Positions 33,401 through 42,343 are shown, counted from the first letter of the stretch. The stretch is DNA of 64,000 nucleotides from Bog-159 sp049516155 (GCA_049516155.1 JBEKTJ010000030.1:1-64000), one strand, 5' to 3'. Notes: generated from the letters alone by a model not told the origin. A program made the numbers and translations.

Positions 33401-33796
33401 TTATTGAATGGTGCCGCTGGCTCTGCCGGCGCTGCGCAAGACCAAGTCTTCCAAATCCAGTAGATGCTGTGGTTCAAACTGCTGCCGGGACCATCTACTG
33501 GCAGAGTCTAGCTCGATGCCCACGAAATAGCCGATCTCCCGATAAACGCAGTAACGGACTATTCCGGTCAATTTATTGCCGGGACAGTGTACATCTACGT
33601 GCGTGCCTATGGACAGTGGTATCTCGAATTGCAGGCACATCCCCAATGACGAGATGTCTTCCAGCAAAGCCGTGGATTTGCATTTTCGGCCCGTTGGTTC
33701 CTTCCAACAGACCTGTACCATATCGGCGCATAGCATCCGAATTTCAGCGCGTGGTCGCCGCATGGCTCTTATATCGGCTGGACTCGCGGTCGGCAT
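33401..33796 (-). CDS. PilZ-domain protein
   Basis: 131 residues if it starts at the ATG at 33796; the frame is open to 33985, but that would overlap the divergent MFS gene. The PilZ signature is visible: RRPRAEIR (the RxxxR arm), then LEDISSLGMCLQFEIPLSIGTHVDV (D-x-S-x-x-G in the form DISSLG) and YFVGIELDSASRWS. PilZ domains bind cyclic di-GMP, so this stand-alone domain probably acts as a second-messenger adaptor. Its neighbours (GT2, transporter) do not fix the target. Confidence 0.82.
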   Translation of the reverse strand: MPTASPADIRAMRRPRAEIRMLCADMVQVCWKEPTGRKCKSTALLEDISSLGMCLQFEIPLSIGTHVDVHCPGNKLTGIVRYCVYREIGYFVGIELDSASRWSRQQFEPQHLLDLEDLVLRSAGRASGTIQ

Positions 33797-33848
33797 TAGC
33801 GATAGGAGCGGCTCCAAGGGGTCCGCCCTACTTGCTAAACTACTAACA

Positions 33849-35078
33849 GTGTCGAGCCAGACGGCTACCCGGGTTTCCTCCATCGGCAAATCGAGTGCCA
33901 CGGCGTTCGGAGTTTTGGCGTCCATCAGTTTTTGCCACTTCTTGAACGACATGCTGCAGTCGGTCATACCGGCTGTATATCCCATCCTTAAGGAAGCCTA
34001 TCGCCTGGATTTCAAGCAGATCGGCTTGATCACTCTGAGCGTGCAGCTTACCGCTTCCCTGCTGCAACCATTTGTAGGCATCTACACCGACCATCGGCCG
34101 ACGCCTTTCTCGCTGCCGGTGGGGATGGCCTTTACACTTTCCGGACTGTTGCTGCTGGCGTTCGCACCGCGCTTTGGCATGATTCTGCTGGCAGTGGCGC
34201 TGGTCGGCGTAGGATCGTCCGTATTCCACCCGGAATCGTCGCGGGTGGCGCGCATGGCGTCCGGGGGACAACACGGATTGGCCCAATCGCTGTTTCAGGT
34301 GGGGGGCAACGCCGGGTCGGCACTGGGCCCGCTGCTGGCCGCCCTGGTGGTACTTCCGGGAGGACAAAGGAGCATTGCCTGGTTCTCCGCGGCGGCGCTG
34401 CTAGCCATCATCGTATTAACTCGCATCGGAGTCTGGTACAAGAGCCACGGCGCGGTTCGGGCGAAGGCCGCCGCGGCCCTGTACCACAGCGCACCGCAAC
34501 TGTCGCGGCGGAAGACCGGCGTCGCGCTGGCGGTGCTGATGGCGCTGGTCTTCTCGAAATATTTCTATCTCGCCAGCCTTACCAGCTATTACACCTTCTT
34601 CCTGATGAGCCGTTTCCACGTGCCGGTGCGATCCGCGCAGATCCATCTGTTCGTATTCCTGGGCGCGGTGGCCGCCGGGACTTTCATTGGCGGCCCGGTT
34701 GGCGACCGGATCGGCCGGAAGTACGTGATCTGGTGCTCCATTCTGGGAATTCTGCCTTTCACGCTGGTGCTGCCCTACGCCAACCTGTTCTGGACCACGG
34801 TGCTCACCATCGTGATCGGGCTGGTACTGGCGTCGGCATTCTCCGCCATCATCGTTTACGCGCATGACCTGGTGCCCGGCAAGATCGGCATGATATCGGG
34901 GCTGTTCTTTGGCTTGGCGTTCGGTATGGCAGGCGTCGGGGCAGCGGTCATGGGCTGGCTGGCGGATGCCACCAGCATCGCTTTTGTCTACAGGGTATGC
35001 TCGTTCCTGCCGGCCATTGGCCTGCTGACCGCGTTTCTCCCGAATCTGGAGTCTGGTTATAAGCGGGGCGGCGCTTAG
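33849..35078 (+). CDS. MFS transporter, fosmidomycin-resistance (Fsr) type
   Basis: 409 residues from a GTG at 33849. It is a 12-helix MFS efflux pump. The family-specific start is CHFLNDMLQSVIPAVYPILKEAYRLDFKQIGLITLS. FVGIYTDHRPTPFSLPVG is the loop 2-3 motif, GSSVFHPESSRVARMASGGQHGLAQSLFQVGGNAGSALGPL is the Fsr hallmark, and GGPVGDRIGRKYVIW is the second loop motif. Known Fsr proteins export fosmidomycin; the natural substrate here is unknown. The asparaginase-like gene begins one base after its TAG. Confidence 0.88.
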   Translation: MSSQTATRVSSIGKSSATAFGVLASISFCHFLNDMLQSVIPAVYPILKEAYRLDFKQIGLITLSVQLTASLLQPFVGIYTDHRPTPFSLPVGMAFTLSGLLLLAFAPRFGMILLAVALVGVGSSVFHPESSRVARMASGGQHGLAQSLFQVGGNAGSALGPLLAALVVLPGGQRSIAWFSAAALLAIIVLTRIGVWYKSHGAVRAKAAAALYHSAPQLSRRKTGVALAVLMALVFSKYFYLASLTSYYTFFLMSRFHVPVRSAQIHLFVFLGAVAAGTFIGGPVGDRIGRKYVIWCSILGILPFTLVLPYANLFWTTVLTIVIGLVLASAFSAIIVYAHDLVPGKIGMISGLFFGLAFGMAGVGAAVMGWLADATSIAFVYRVCSFLPAIGLLTAFLPNLESGYKRGGA

Positions 35079-35079
35079 G

Positions 35080-35577
35080 ATGGAACCGATTCGAATCTTC
35101 GTCACCGGCGGAACATTCGACAAGAATTACAACGAGCTGACCGGCGAGTTGTTCTTCAAAGATTCGCACCTGCCGGAAATGTTGAAGCTCGGCAGGAGCA
35201 ACCTGGATGTCGAAATCCGAACCTTGATGATGATCGACAGTCTGCGCATGACGGACGGCGACCGGCAGATCATCTTGCAGCAATGCCGGAACGCGCCCGA
35301 AAACCGGATCGTGATCACGCACGGTACCGACACTATGGTCGAGACCGCCGGCGTGCTGGCTGGCGGTATCGCCGATAAGACCATCGTTCTGACCGGGGCG
35401 ATGATTCCCTATAAGTTCGGCAGTTCGGACGGTCTTTTTAATTTGGGCAGCGCGCTGGCATTTGCGCAGACGCTGCCGCAGGGGGTGTACCTGGCGATGA
35501 ACGGCCGCTATTTCGCGTGGAACGCGGTCCGCAAGAACCGCCAGACGGGGATGTTCGAAGAAGCCACGCGAGGCTAA
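35080..35577 (+). CDS. Asparaginase N-terminal-domain protein
   Basis: 165 residues, half the normal length of L-asparaginases (about 330). It starts RIFVTGGTFDKNYNELTG with the first catalytic Thr. The second active block is VITHGTDTMVETAGVL (Thr-Asp pair near residue 86), and GAMIPYKFGSSDGLFNLGSAL provides the Lys. All catalytic residues of the N-terminal domain are present, but the C-terminal domain that completes the dimer interface is missing. The end (NAVRKNRQTGMFEE) looks natural, not truncated. It directly follows the MFS gene and overlaps the convergent thrB by 4 bp. Confidence 0.82.
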   Translation: MEPIRIFVTGGTFDKNYNELTGELFFKDSHLPEMLKLGRSNLDVEIRTLMMIDSLRMTDGDRQIILQQCRNAPENRIVITHGTDTMVETAGVLAGGIADKTIVLTGAMIPYKFGSSDGLFNLGSALAFAQTLPQGVYLAMNGRYFAWNAVRKNRQTGMFEEATRG

Positions 35578-36470
35578 ATGAGTTCATAGCCGTGCGCGGA
35601 GATCTGTGTCAGCAGGACTTCCGCCGCGTGTCCATGCAGCTCGAAGATCTGCCGCACCAAGTCGCAGACGCCTTCGTACCCGCGCTCGTAGAAGACCAGA
35701 ATGGAAGGCCCGGCGCCGCTCAGGGCGCAACCCAATAGGCCCGGCGCACGAAGTTTTAGAATATCCTTCAGCCCCGGCACCAACGCCGCGCGGTAGGGCT
35801 GGTGGAAGCGATCTTCCAGCGCCGCTGGAAATGCCGAAGTAGCTCCGGCCGCCAGCGCCGCGATCAGGAGAGCGGCCCGCTGGACGTTGAACACCGCGTC
35901 CTCTTTGCTGTAGCAGGAGGGCAGCACGGCGCGCGCTTCCACGGTTGGCAGCACGAAATCCGGCACCACCAGCGCCATTCCAAAGCGCGCGGGCATTTCC
36001 AGGCGCACGGCGCGCACCGCGCCTCCGGAATCGATGGCGCTCGCCACGATGGATCCCAGGACGCAGGCGGCTACGTTGTCGGGATGGCCTTCCAGGCGCG
36101 CGGCTTCATCCAAAATGCGCGGCGGGCGCCATCGCAGGCCCAACAGGCGATCGGCGATGACCACGCCGGCAGTGAGCGCGGCGGCACTCGACCCCAGACC
36201 TTTGCCGAGGGGAATCCGATTATCGATCACGAGCTCGATGGGCGCCAATGGCATGCGCACATCGGCCGCCACTGAGAGCGCCGTCTGCCAGATGAGATTG
36301 TCCTCGCCCGTGGAGATGGCGCCGGCGTCGCGCCCCGTGACGCTGATGGACAGGCGGTCGCTGGAACGGAAGCGGCAGTCCAGATACACCGCGAGCGCGA
36401 GACCCAGGGCATCGAAGCCCGGCCCGAGGTTGGCGCTGGAGGCAGGCACCCGGACGGTTGACCAGGACAT
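35574..36470 (-). CDS. thrB: Homoserine kinase
   Basis: 298-residue GHMP-family kinase phosphorylating homoserine for threonine synthesis. It begins TVRVPASSANLGPGFDALGLAL, the homoserine-kinase fingerprint. The ATP-binding GHMP motif is PLGKGLGSSAAALTAG (near residue 90), followed by ARLEGHPDNVAACVLGSIV. The C-terminal GHMP motif is LLGCALSGAGPSILVF (near 255). It is a single gene; other thr genes are not in the window. Confidence 0.93.
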   Translation of the reverse strand: MSWSTVRVPASSANLGPGFDALGLALAVYLDCRFRSSDRLSISVTGRDAGAISTGEDNLIWQTALSVAADVRMPLAPIELVIDNRIPLGKGLGSSAAALTAGVVIADRLLGLRWRPPRILDEAARLEGHPDNVAACVLGSIVASAIDSGGAVRAVRLEMPARFGMALVVPDFVLPTVEARAVLPSCYSKEDAVFNVQRAALLIAALAAGATSAFPAALEDRFHQPYRAALVPGLKDILKLRAPGLLGCALSGAGPSILVFYERGYEGVCDLVRQIFELHGHAAEVLLTQISAHGYELI

Positions 36471-36513
36471 AAGAATTTATTGTACCGTCCGTTTGGGCAA
36501 CGGCCTCCGCCGC

Positions 36514-36542
36514 TTTACGCCGAAACAGGAATAGTGCATAAT
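36514..36542 (+). promoter_or_regulatory. Candidate sigma-70 promoter
   Basis: TTTACG (36514-36519), a 17-bp spacer, then CATAAT (36537-36542), four and five matches to consensus. A ribosome site AAAGGAG lies 8 bp before the ATG at 36575. Confidence 0.5.
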
Positions 36543-36574
36543 GTTTTTATGCCGTCAGGCAAAGGAGCATTTGC

Positions 36575-36856
36575 ATGAAGTATCATCCCATCGGTGACAT
36601 GAAGTGCCCGTTCTGCGGACAACTCAATCTGGTATACAAGCGCCCCGGGCTCAGCGGCGACGTGTACCGCTGCGCCGCGGAATCGGGCGGCTGCGAGCGC
36701 ACCATCGTCCACCGCAGGCGCAAAGGAGACGCGCGTTGCGGCGTGGTGGCAGTATTGAATTTCGGGCACGTCGGCCAGTGGAATCCGTGCATGCAGGCCG
36801 GTGTGCAGGCAAGTCTACAGGCCGCCCAGGCGCAGCCGTCCGCCGGAAAGCGCTGA
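36575..36856 (+). CDS. Small zinc-ribbon-like hypothetical protein
   Basis: 93 residues. CPFCG at 11-15 (MKCPFCGQLNLVYKRPGLSG) followed by YRCAAESGGCERT gives a possible four-Cys zinc ribbon, C-x2-C...C-x7-C. Then comes VVAVLNFGHVGQWNPCMQAGVQASLQAAQAQ. No family is recognised. It is preceded by a plausible promoter and ribosome site and followed 18 bp later by prfB, so the two may be cotranscribed. Confidence 0.62.
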   Translation: MKYHPIGDMKCPFCGQLNLVYKRPGLSGDVYRCAAESGGCERTIVHRRRKGDARCGVVAVLNFGHVGQWNPCMQAGVQASLQAAQAQPSAGKR

Positions 36857-36874
36857 TGCTATCATAGAGTTGAA

Positions 36875-38012
36875 ATGACCCCGCTTGACGAGTTAGAACG
36901 CCAGTACACCCCCCTCCGCGAACAGGCATTGGCTGTGCGGAGGTATCTTTGACGTCCCCGCGCTGAAATCCAAGCTTCAGGAAACCGAAGAACAGACCGC
37001 CGCGCCCGGCTTCTGGAACCAGCCCGGCAAGAGCCAGAAGATCATGCAGCAGCGCAAGCGCATCGAGGAGAGCCTCGGCAACGAGCAGCGCATCGCCGCG
37101 CTCACCTCCGATCTGGACACGATGTTCGAACTGGCGCGCGAGGGCGAAAACGTCAACGGCGATATCGAACGCGATCTCCAAACCTTCGCGCAGTTCATCG
37201 ACCGCGTGGAAACCGCCATGCTGCTCTCCGGCGAAAACGATCAGCGCAGCGCCATCATGACCATTCACCCCGGCGCCGGCGGCACCGAAAGCCAGGACTG
37301 GGCCGAGATGTTGCTGCGCATGTATCTGCGCTGGGCCGAGCGCGACGGCTTCGCCACCGTGATCACCGACCGGCTGGAGGGCGAAGGCGCCGGCATCAAG
37401 TCCGTCACTTTCGAAATCAACGGCGAGAACGCGTACGGCATGCTGCAGTCCGAGATCGGCGTACATCGCCTGGTGCGCATTTCGCCCTTCGACGCCAACG
37501 CCCGCCGCCACACCTCGTTCGCCTCCGTGTTCGTCTACCCGCAGGTAGATGACGAGATCAAGATCGACATCAAGCCGGATGATCTGCGCATCGATACGTT
37601 CCGTTCCGGCGGCGCGGGCGGCCAGCACGTCAACATGACCGATTCCGCGGTGCGCATCGTACACCTGCCGACCAACATCGTGGTGCAGTGCCAGAATGAG
37701 CGCTCGCAGCACAAGAACCGCGATAGCGCCATGAAGCAGCTTCGCGCGCGCCTGTATGAGTTCGAACTGGAGAAAAAACGCGTGGAGGCCGCCAAGACCG
37801 AAGCCACCAAGCTGGATATCAACTTCGGTAGCCAGATCCGCAGCTACGTCCTAGCGCCTTACCGCATGATCAAGGATCACCGCACCAAGCTGGCCATCGG
37901 CGACGTCGACCGCGTGCTGGAAGGCGACATCGAGCCGCTGATCCACGCCTACCTGGTCTTTCGCAAGACGGGCAAGATCGCCGGCGATGCCAAGGACGAT
38001 CTGCCGGAGTGA
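36875..38012 (+). CDS. prfB: Peptide chain release factor 2, decoded by +1 frameshift
   Basis: RF2 releases completed chains at UGA and UAA. Translation starts at the ATG at 36875, runs 25 codons to CTT, meets in-frame TGA (36950-36952), and shifts +1 to continue GAC GTC CCC to 38012, giving 378 residues. The shift site AGGTATCTTTGAC is the classical autoregulatory signal. Downstream are the RF2 landmarks: ISPFDANARRHTSF (the SPF codon-recognition motif) and RSGGAGGQHVNMTDSAVRI (the GGQ peptidyl-hydrolysis motif). Low RF2 favours the shift and so raises RF2. The stop overlaps the next gene's GTG. Confidence 0.95.
36941..36953 (+). promoter_or_regulatory. prfB: prfB programmed +1 frameshift site
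   Basis: AGG TAT CTT TGA C: a Shine-Dalgarno-like AGG (preceded by CGG), the slippery CTT at 36947-36949 and the in-frame TGA followed by C, a poor termination context. The arrangement and spacing match the known RF2 signal. Confidence 0.95.
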
Positions 38013-38944
38013 GCTACGACGCGGAGACACGGCGACACGGAGACGCGGAGAATCTGCAACAAGCCGCGGCCCTGATTCGCGGCGGCGGGCTGGTCGCGTT
38101 CCCTACCGAAACGGTCTACGGTCTCGGGGCGAATGCTTTCGATGCCGCGGCTGTGGCGCGCATCTTCGCTGCGAAGGGGCGGCCGCGAGAGAGTCCATTG
38201 ATCGTGCATGTGGATTCAATCGAGATGGCGCGTAACCTGGTGCTGGAATGGCCCGAATACGCCGATCGCCTCGCGCGCCGCTATTGGCCCGGACCTTTGA
38301 CCCTGGTCCTGCCGAAACAGCCATCGATTCCCGATATCGTGACGGCGGGACTCGCTACGGTCGGGTTGCGGGCGCCGTCTCATCCGTTGGCGCTCGCCCT
38401 AATTCGCGCCGCCGGCGTTCCCATAGCCGCGCCCAGTGCCAATCCCTTTAGACACCTTTCGCCGACCACCGCGGATCACGTGCGCCAATCGCTGGGCGAC
38501 GCGGTTGACCTGATTCTCGACGGCGGTCCCGCCACCGTCGGCATCGAATCGACCGTACTGTCGCTGGCCGGTCCGGAGCCGGTGCTACTACGCCCCGGCC
38601 TGATTCCACTGCCGGAAATCGAGGAGCTGATTGGCCCCGTGCGCATCGCGGAAGTCGTAGCGGGCGGAGCGCATCCATCACCAGGCATGCACTCGCAACA
38701 TTACCGGCCGCGCGCACTACTGGTGCTGCTGGCCGCCGGCGACGAACCGCCCGACGGCCGCGGAGAATGGTTGCGACTCGGCCGCGAGATGCCCGCGGAA
38801 CCCGCCGCCTACGCTGCGGCGCTGTATGCCGCCTTGCACCGGCTGGATCTCAGGAATCTGGACTGGATCGCCGTCGAGCGTCCGCCCAACGCGCCCGAAT
38901 GGGCCGGAGTCCTGGATCGCCTCACGCGTGCCGCGAGTCTATAG
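38009..38944 (+). CDS. L-threonylcarbamoyladenylate synthase (Sua5/TsaC)
   Basis: Makes threonylcarbamoyl-AMP for the t6A modification of tRNAs reading ANN codons. It is 311 residues from a GTG at 38009 overlapping the prfB stop by 4 bp. After a repeat-derived tail (residues 3-14) come LIRGGGLVAFPTETVYGLGANAFDAAAVARIFAAKGRPRESPLIVHV, the YrdC fold and its nucleotide site, then IAAPSANPFRHLSPTTADHV and GIESTVLSL. A C-terminal Sua5-type domain follows (SPGMHSQHYRPRALLVL), so it is the longer Sua5 form. Confidence 0.92.
   Translation: MSYDAETRRHGDAENLQQAAALIRGGGLVAFPTETVYGLGANAFDAAAVARIFAAKGRPRESPLIVHVDSIEMARNLVLEWPEYADRLARRYWPGPLTLVLPKQPSIPDIVTAGLATVGLRAPSHPLALALIRAAGVPIAAPSANPFRHLSPTTADHVRQSLGDAVDLILDGGPATVGIESTVLSLAGPEPVLLRPGLIPLPEIEELIGPVRIAEVVAGGAHPSPGMHSQHYRPRALLVLLAAGDEPPDGRGEWLRLGREMPAEPAAYAAALYAALHRLDLRNLDWIAVERPPNAPEWAGVLDRLTRAASL
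38021..38050. repeat. CGGAGACAC-type short repeat at the start of the Sua5 gene
   Basis: GCGGAGACACGGCGACACGG followed by AGACGCGGAG: repeated words CGGAGACAC/GGCGACACGG. It encodes the non-conserved DAETRRHGDAE tail ahead of the YrdC domain, as if a repeat were inserted at the prfB/tsaC junction. Confidence 0.55.
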
Positions 38945-39022
38945 CAGCTTGCAGAGCGGGTACATTTGCGCAGTACGCCGCATTCTGCCGCCGCCTGCTT
39001 ACGCGCGCGATAATAGAACATC

Positions 39023-39784
39023 ATGCCCACCGAAACCGTCTGCCCCGACTGCGGCGGCAGCGGCTGGAAAATCATCGAACGCGCCGACCTCTCCGGCGCG
39101 CAACGTTGCGACTGCGTCTCCGGCGAGCGCGCTCGCCGGCTGGAAGAAAATGCCGCCATCCCGCCGCTCTACCGCAACGCATCGTTGGACAATTTCGCGC
39201 TGCCCCGGGACAACCCCATTGGCAGCCGCGAACTGGCCAATGTGCTGCTCACGGTGAAGTCCTTCTCCCGCGAATTTCCCACCGGCAAGCACCTGGGGCT
39301 CCTGCTGGTCGGCGAGCCCGGCACCGGGAAGACGCATCTGGCCGTGGCCGCCCTCCGCATCCTGATCTCGCGCGGATTCGAAGGTCTCTTCTTCGATTAC
39401 CAGAACCTGCTCGACCGCATTCGCGCCGGTTACAACCAGGCCTCCGGCTCGGCCGACCGCGAGGCCTACCGCTTCGCACTCGATACCGAAACTCTCCTGC
39501 TCGACGATCTGGGCGCGCACCGCGTCACAGATTGGGTCGAAGATACGGTCACCAGCATCATCACCTATCGCTGCAATAACAAGAAGCCCCTAATCGCCAC
39601 CACCAACCTGCCGGACCCCGACGCGGGCAGCGTCATGATCGACCGGAACACCCTGGGTAAACCGGATTACAAAACTTCTCTGGCCGACCGTATCGGTTCC
39701 CGCGCCCGCTCGCGTCTATTTGAAATGTGCAAAGTGGTGCGTATGCCCTTGGTCGAGGATTACCGATTGCGCAGGTCCGTTTAA
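39023..39784 (+). CDS. DnaC/IstB-like AAA+ ATPase with N-terminal zinc finger
   Basis: 253 residues. The N-terminus has CPDCGGSGW (Cys7, Cys10) and CDCVSGE (Cys29, Cys31), a probable zinc site as in DnaI-type helicase loaders. The AAA+ core has Walker A VGEPGTGKTHLA (97-104), Walker B TLLLDDLGAHR (Asp160-161) and the sensor region PLIATTNLPD. The C-terminal box is ADRIGSRARSRLFEMCKVV. It probably loads the replicative helicase. IstB of IS21 elements is similar but lacks the zinc finger and would have IstA next to it, which is absent. The stop overlaps the next ATG (TAATG). Confidence 0.86.
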   Translation: MPTETVCPDCGGSGWKIIERADLSGAQRCDCVSGERARRLEENAAIPPLYRNASLDNFALPRDNPIGSRELANVLLTVKSFSREFPTGKHLGLLLVGEPGTGKTHLAVAALRILISRGFEGLFFDYQNLLDRIRAGYNQASGSADREAYRFALDTETLLLDDLGAHRVTDWVEDTVTSIITYRCNNKKPLIATTNLPDPDAGSVMIDRNTLGKPDYKTSLADRIGSRARSRLFEMCKVVRMPLVEDYRLRRSV

Positions 39785-42120
39785 TGAGGGTGCTCAGGAG
39801 CGTGCTTCTGTTGCTGCTGGCTTTCGCGGCGGCGCTGCCCGCTGCGGAGCCCGCCGCACCTCCCGATTTCGTGCAAGCCGTCGAATTCCCTTACTACCTG
39901 TATCCGCGGACACTGTGGGAGCGCGAGTTGGTCTGGCTGAAAACCGTCGGAATCCGCACAGTGGAATTCTCCATTCCGTGGAATTGGCACCAGGTGGACG
40001 GTGGCGAATACGACTTCACCGGCGCCACCAGCCCGCGCCGCGATTTGCTCGGACTCATCCGGCTGCTGCGCCGGCTGGAAATGCGCGCCTGGATCCGCCC
40101 CCTGCCTCCGGTGAAGGGCTGGGTCAACAACGGCTATCCGCGTGGCTATCAGCAGGGTCTAACGCAGGACCGCAAGACCGCTAGGGCGTGGCTGCAAGAG
40201 TTGTCGAATTTGCTGGCGACCCAGACGGAGAAACACGGCGGGCCGATCGCTTTTGTGGAAGGCGGCGCCGGCATGAACCCAGGTTTTCCGGATACGCCCG
40301 GGCCGCCTCTGCCCGTGACAGTGGTATCCGCGCATGACCCGGCGGCCATGACCCGCAGCCGCCAGACGCTCGCCACAGCGGCCGGCGCGCTGCTTTGGGA
40401 AGATATCGAGGATACACTCTACCCCGTTGGCTGGGAACGGCCGGGCGGTCCGCTGTATCGCGCCGGTGCGGTTTCGCTCAACGGCGACGAGCGGCCTACA
40501 GTAGCGCCCCTTCGCCGCAACGCCGCTCTAATGCGGCATTGGGGGGCGCTGTTGCCCGGCATGAAACCGGAACGCGCCTACCCGGTGAGGCTTGCGGCGG
40601 GCAAACTCCCGCCTGGAGTGACGGCCACGGAGGTGGTTTCGCGCGTGCCAGGCGTGGCTTCCGCGGTCAGCGTCGCCAACCAAAGCCGCCAGCCGTTCCA
40701 CAACACGTTGCGGGCGTGGGACCCGTTCACCAAGCATTCGGTCGCAATCGAAAACGTGGATCTCGGTGCGCACGAAACCGTATGGCTGCCCGTGAATGTC
40801 TCGCTGGGCGGAGCGGGGCTTTGCCGCGAATGTACGGCATTCTCCAACGCCGAACATATTGTATACGCCACGGCGGAATTGCAGACCGTCGAATTCGAAA
40901 ATGGCGCGCTGGCCATGGAGTTCGCCGCGCCGGCTCCGGCCGTGGCTGTGCTGCAACTGGCGCGCCGCCCCAGCGGACCCTACCTGGCGGGAGGGCATCT
41001 CGCCGAGTTCGATTTTGACGAGAAGACCCTGCGCGTCCGCTTGAAGATCCCGCAGGGAAAAGGGCCAGCCAGCCAGATTCGCGTGGCGCTGGCCATCGAA
41101 GCGCCGGAGCACTCCGCCTTCTTCGAGGACGCCAAGCGCTTGATCATCGGCCGCGCAAACGCCATCTCCACTTCATACTCTTCCGAACAGCTTGCGGATC
41201 GCTCACGCCTGCGCCTGCCGGAAGGCTTCGCCGCCACGCCCACCAGGAAGTCGCCCCTGGAAATCGATTATGCGCTGGATGTACCCACCGACGCCCTGCA
41301 CGGCGAATGGGCCGATCTGGCGATCGAGGGGGATGGCGTGCCGCTCGGCCGCGCCCACTTGCAACTGTTCCGGCCCGCATCCGTGCATCTGGCGGATGGC
41401 ATTCGGCTGCACTTCGGCGCTGCCGCGGACTTGGCCGTGGAGCCCGCCATCATCCCCATCGACGCCACCGCGGGCCGTACGGTGGACGTGAATGTCCGCA
41501 ACAACTCACCGGAAATCCAAACCTACTACATCGCGCCCGCTGGAGAGGGCTTTCAATTCCTGCCGCCCAAAGCGGAGTTGAATTCCGGCGCCATCATGGA
41601 TCGCGTGCTGGATCTTCGCGTGTTCCCCGATGGCGTCGAGCCCGGTCTGCACGACTGGGTGCTGCGGTTCTCCGGTGGCACAAATCTGGAAGTTCCGGCC
41701 CGATTCCTGGTCATCCCGCGCGGGCAGGCAATCGCGTGGTCCGCGGACCTGGATGGCGACGGTTCACCCGAGTGGGTGCTCGAAAACCAGAAAGCGCGCG
41801 CGATTTTTTCGGCCCAGGATGGCGGCCGATGGCTGGAGTTCACCTGGAAGGATTCCGCGCCGAACGGTCTGAATGTGCTGCCGGAAGGCGGCGCCTTCGC
41901 CGGCATGGGTCCAGTGGAAGTACGCGCTGCCGATGGCGCGCTCGAATTCAGCGGAAAAGATTGGAAGCGTACCGTGCGTCTGGCAGGTGCGGAGGCGAAG
42001 CTGACTGTGGAGCAGACCGCGCCGCTCCCCGCCGAGACTCTCGAAACCGGCAAGCACAATGAAATTACCCTCCACGTCTCCCGCGAGTCGGCCAACCGGG
42101 CCGTGTACACGCTGAAGTAG
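39784..42120 (+). CDS. Exported GH35-like beta-galactosidase-fold protein, active site unusual
   Basis: 778 residues from the ATG at 39784; signal peptide MRVLRSVLLLLLAFAAALPAAE. The first 200 residues follow a GH35/GH42-type TIM barrel (YYLYPRTLWERELVWLKTVGIRTVEFSIPWNWHQVDGGEYDFTG, LGLIRLLRRLEMRAWIRP). Where GH35 enzymes have GPYICAEW after RP, this has LPPVKGW, so the usual acid/base Glu is not where expected. The rest is beta-rich domains (VNVRNNSPEIQTYYIAPAG and SADLDGDGSPEWVLENQ, the latter like a calcium loop). It may bind rather than cut galactosides, or use different residues. Start coupled to the DnaC-like gene. Confidence 0.72.
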   Translation: MRVLRSVLLLLLAFAAALPAAEPAAPPDFVQAVEFPYYLYPRTLWERELVWLKTVGIRTVEFSIPWNWHQVDGGEYDFTGATSPRRDLLGLIRLLRRLEMRAWIRPLPPVKGWVNNGYPRGYQQGLTQDRKTARAWLQELSNLLATQTEKHGGPIAFVEGGAGMNPGFPDTPGPPLPVTVVSAHDPAAMTRSRQTLATAAGALLWEDIEDTLYPVGWERPGGPLYRAGAVSLNGDERPTVAPLRRNAALMRHWGALLPGMKPERAYPVRLAAGKLPPGVTATEVVSRVPGVASAVSVANQSRQPFHNTLRAWDPFTKHSVAIENVDLGAHETVWLPVNVSLGGAGLCRECTAFSNAEHIVYATAELQTVEFENGALAMEFAAPAPAVAVLQLARRPSGPYLAGGHLAEFDFDEKTLRVRLKIPQGKGPASQIRVALAIEAPEHSAFFEDAKRLIIGRANAISTSYSSEQLADRSRLRLPEGFAATPTRKSPLEIDYALDVPTDALHGEWADLAIEGDGVPLGRAHLQLFRPASVHLADGIRLHFGAAADLAVEPAIIPIDATAGRTVDVNVRNNSPEIQTYYIAPAGEGFQFLPPKAELNSGAIMDRVLDLRVFPDGVEPGLHDWVLRFSGGTNLEVPARFLVIPRGQAIAWSADLDGDGSPEWVLENQKARAIFSAQDGGRWLEFTWKDSAPNGLNVLPEGGAFAGMGPVEVRAADGALEFSGKDWKRTVRLAGAEAKLTVEQTAPLPAETLETGKHNEITLHVSRESANRAVYTLK

Positions 42121-42212
42121 CACGCGCATCCGGATGGCGCCAAATACCGTCTTTCCGGTGCCGAGAGCAGACTGGGCGGGCGTTCTTGTGCTCTTTGAAA
42201 AAAGGATCGTTG

Positions 42213-42239
42213 CCGACTGGGGTCGGCCAGTAGCTGGCC
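42213..42239. repeat. Two overlapping small hairpins
   Basis: CCGAC-TGGG-GTCGG (42213-42226) and GGCCAG-TAG-CTGGCC (42225-42239) share two bases and could switch or stack. They are in the 220-bp gap after the GH35-like gene, preceded by GAAAAAAGG. No T-run follows. No gene is visible in 42121-42343. Confidence 0.45.
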
Positions 42240-42343
42240 ATCAGTTCGCAGGTTCTGATTGTTCCACCGCGTAGGAGTTAAACTCCTCTACAATGCGGCG
42301 GCCGGTCTTGCTGCGTCGGGCCGCACATCGAGAATCGAATACT

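Noticed and set aside
39023..39784. IstB of an IS21 element
   Set aside because: N-terminal zinc finger fits helicase loaders, and no IstA gene or IS ends are nearby.
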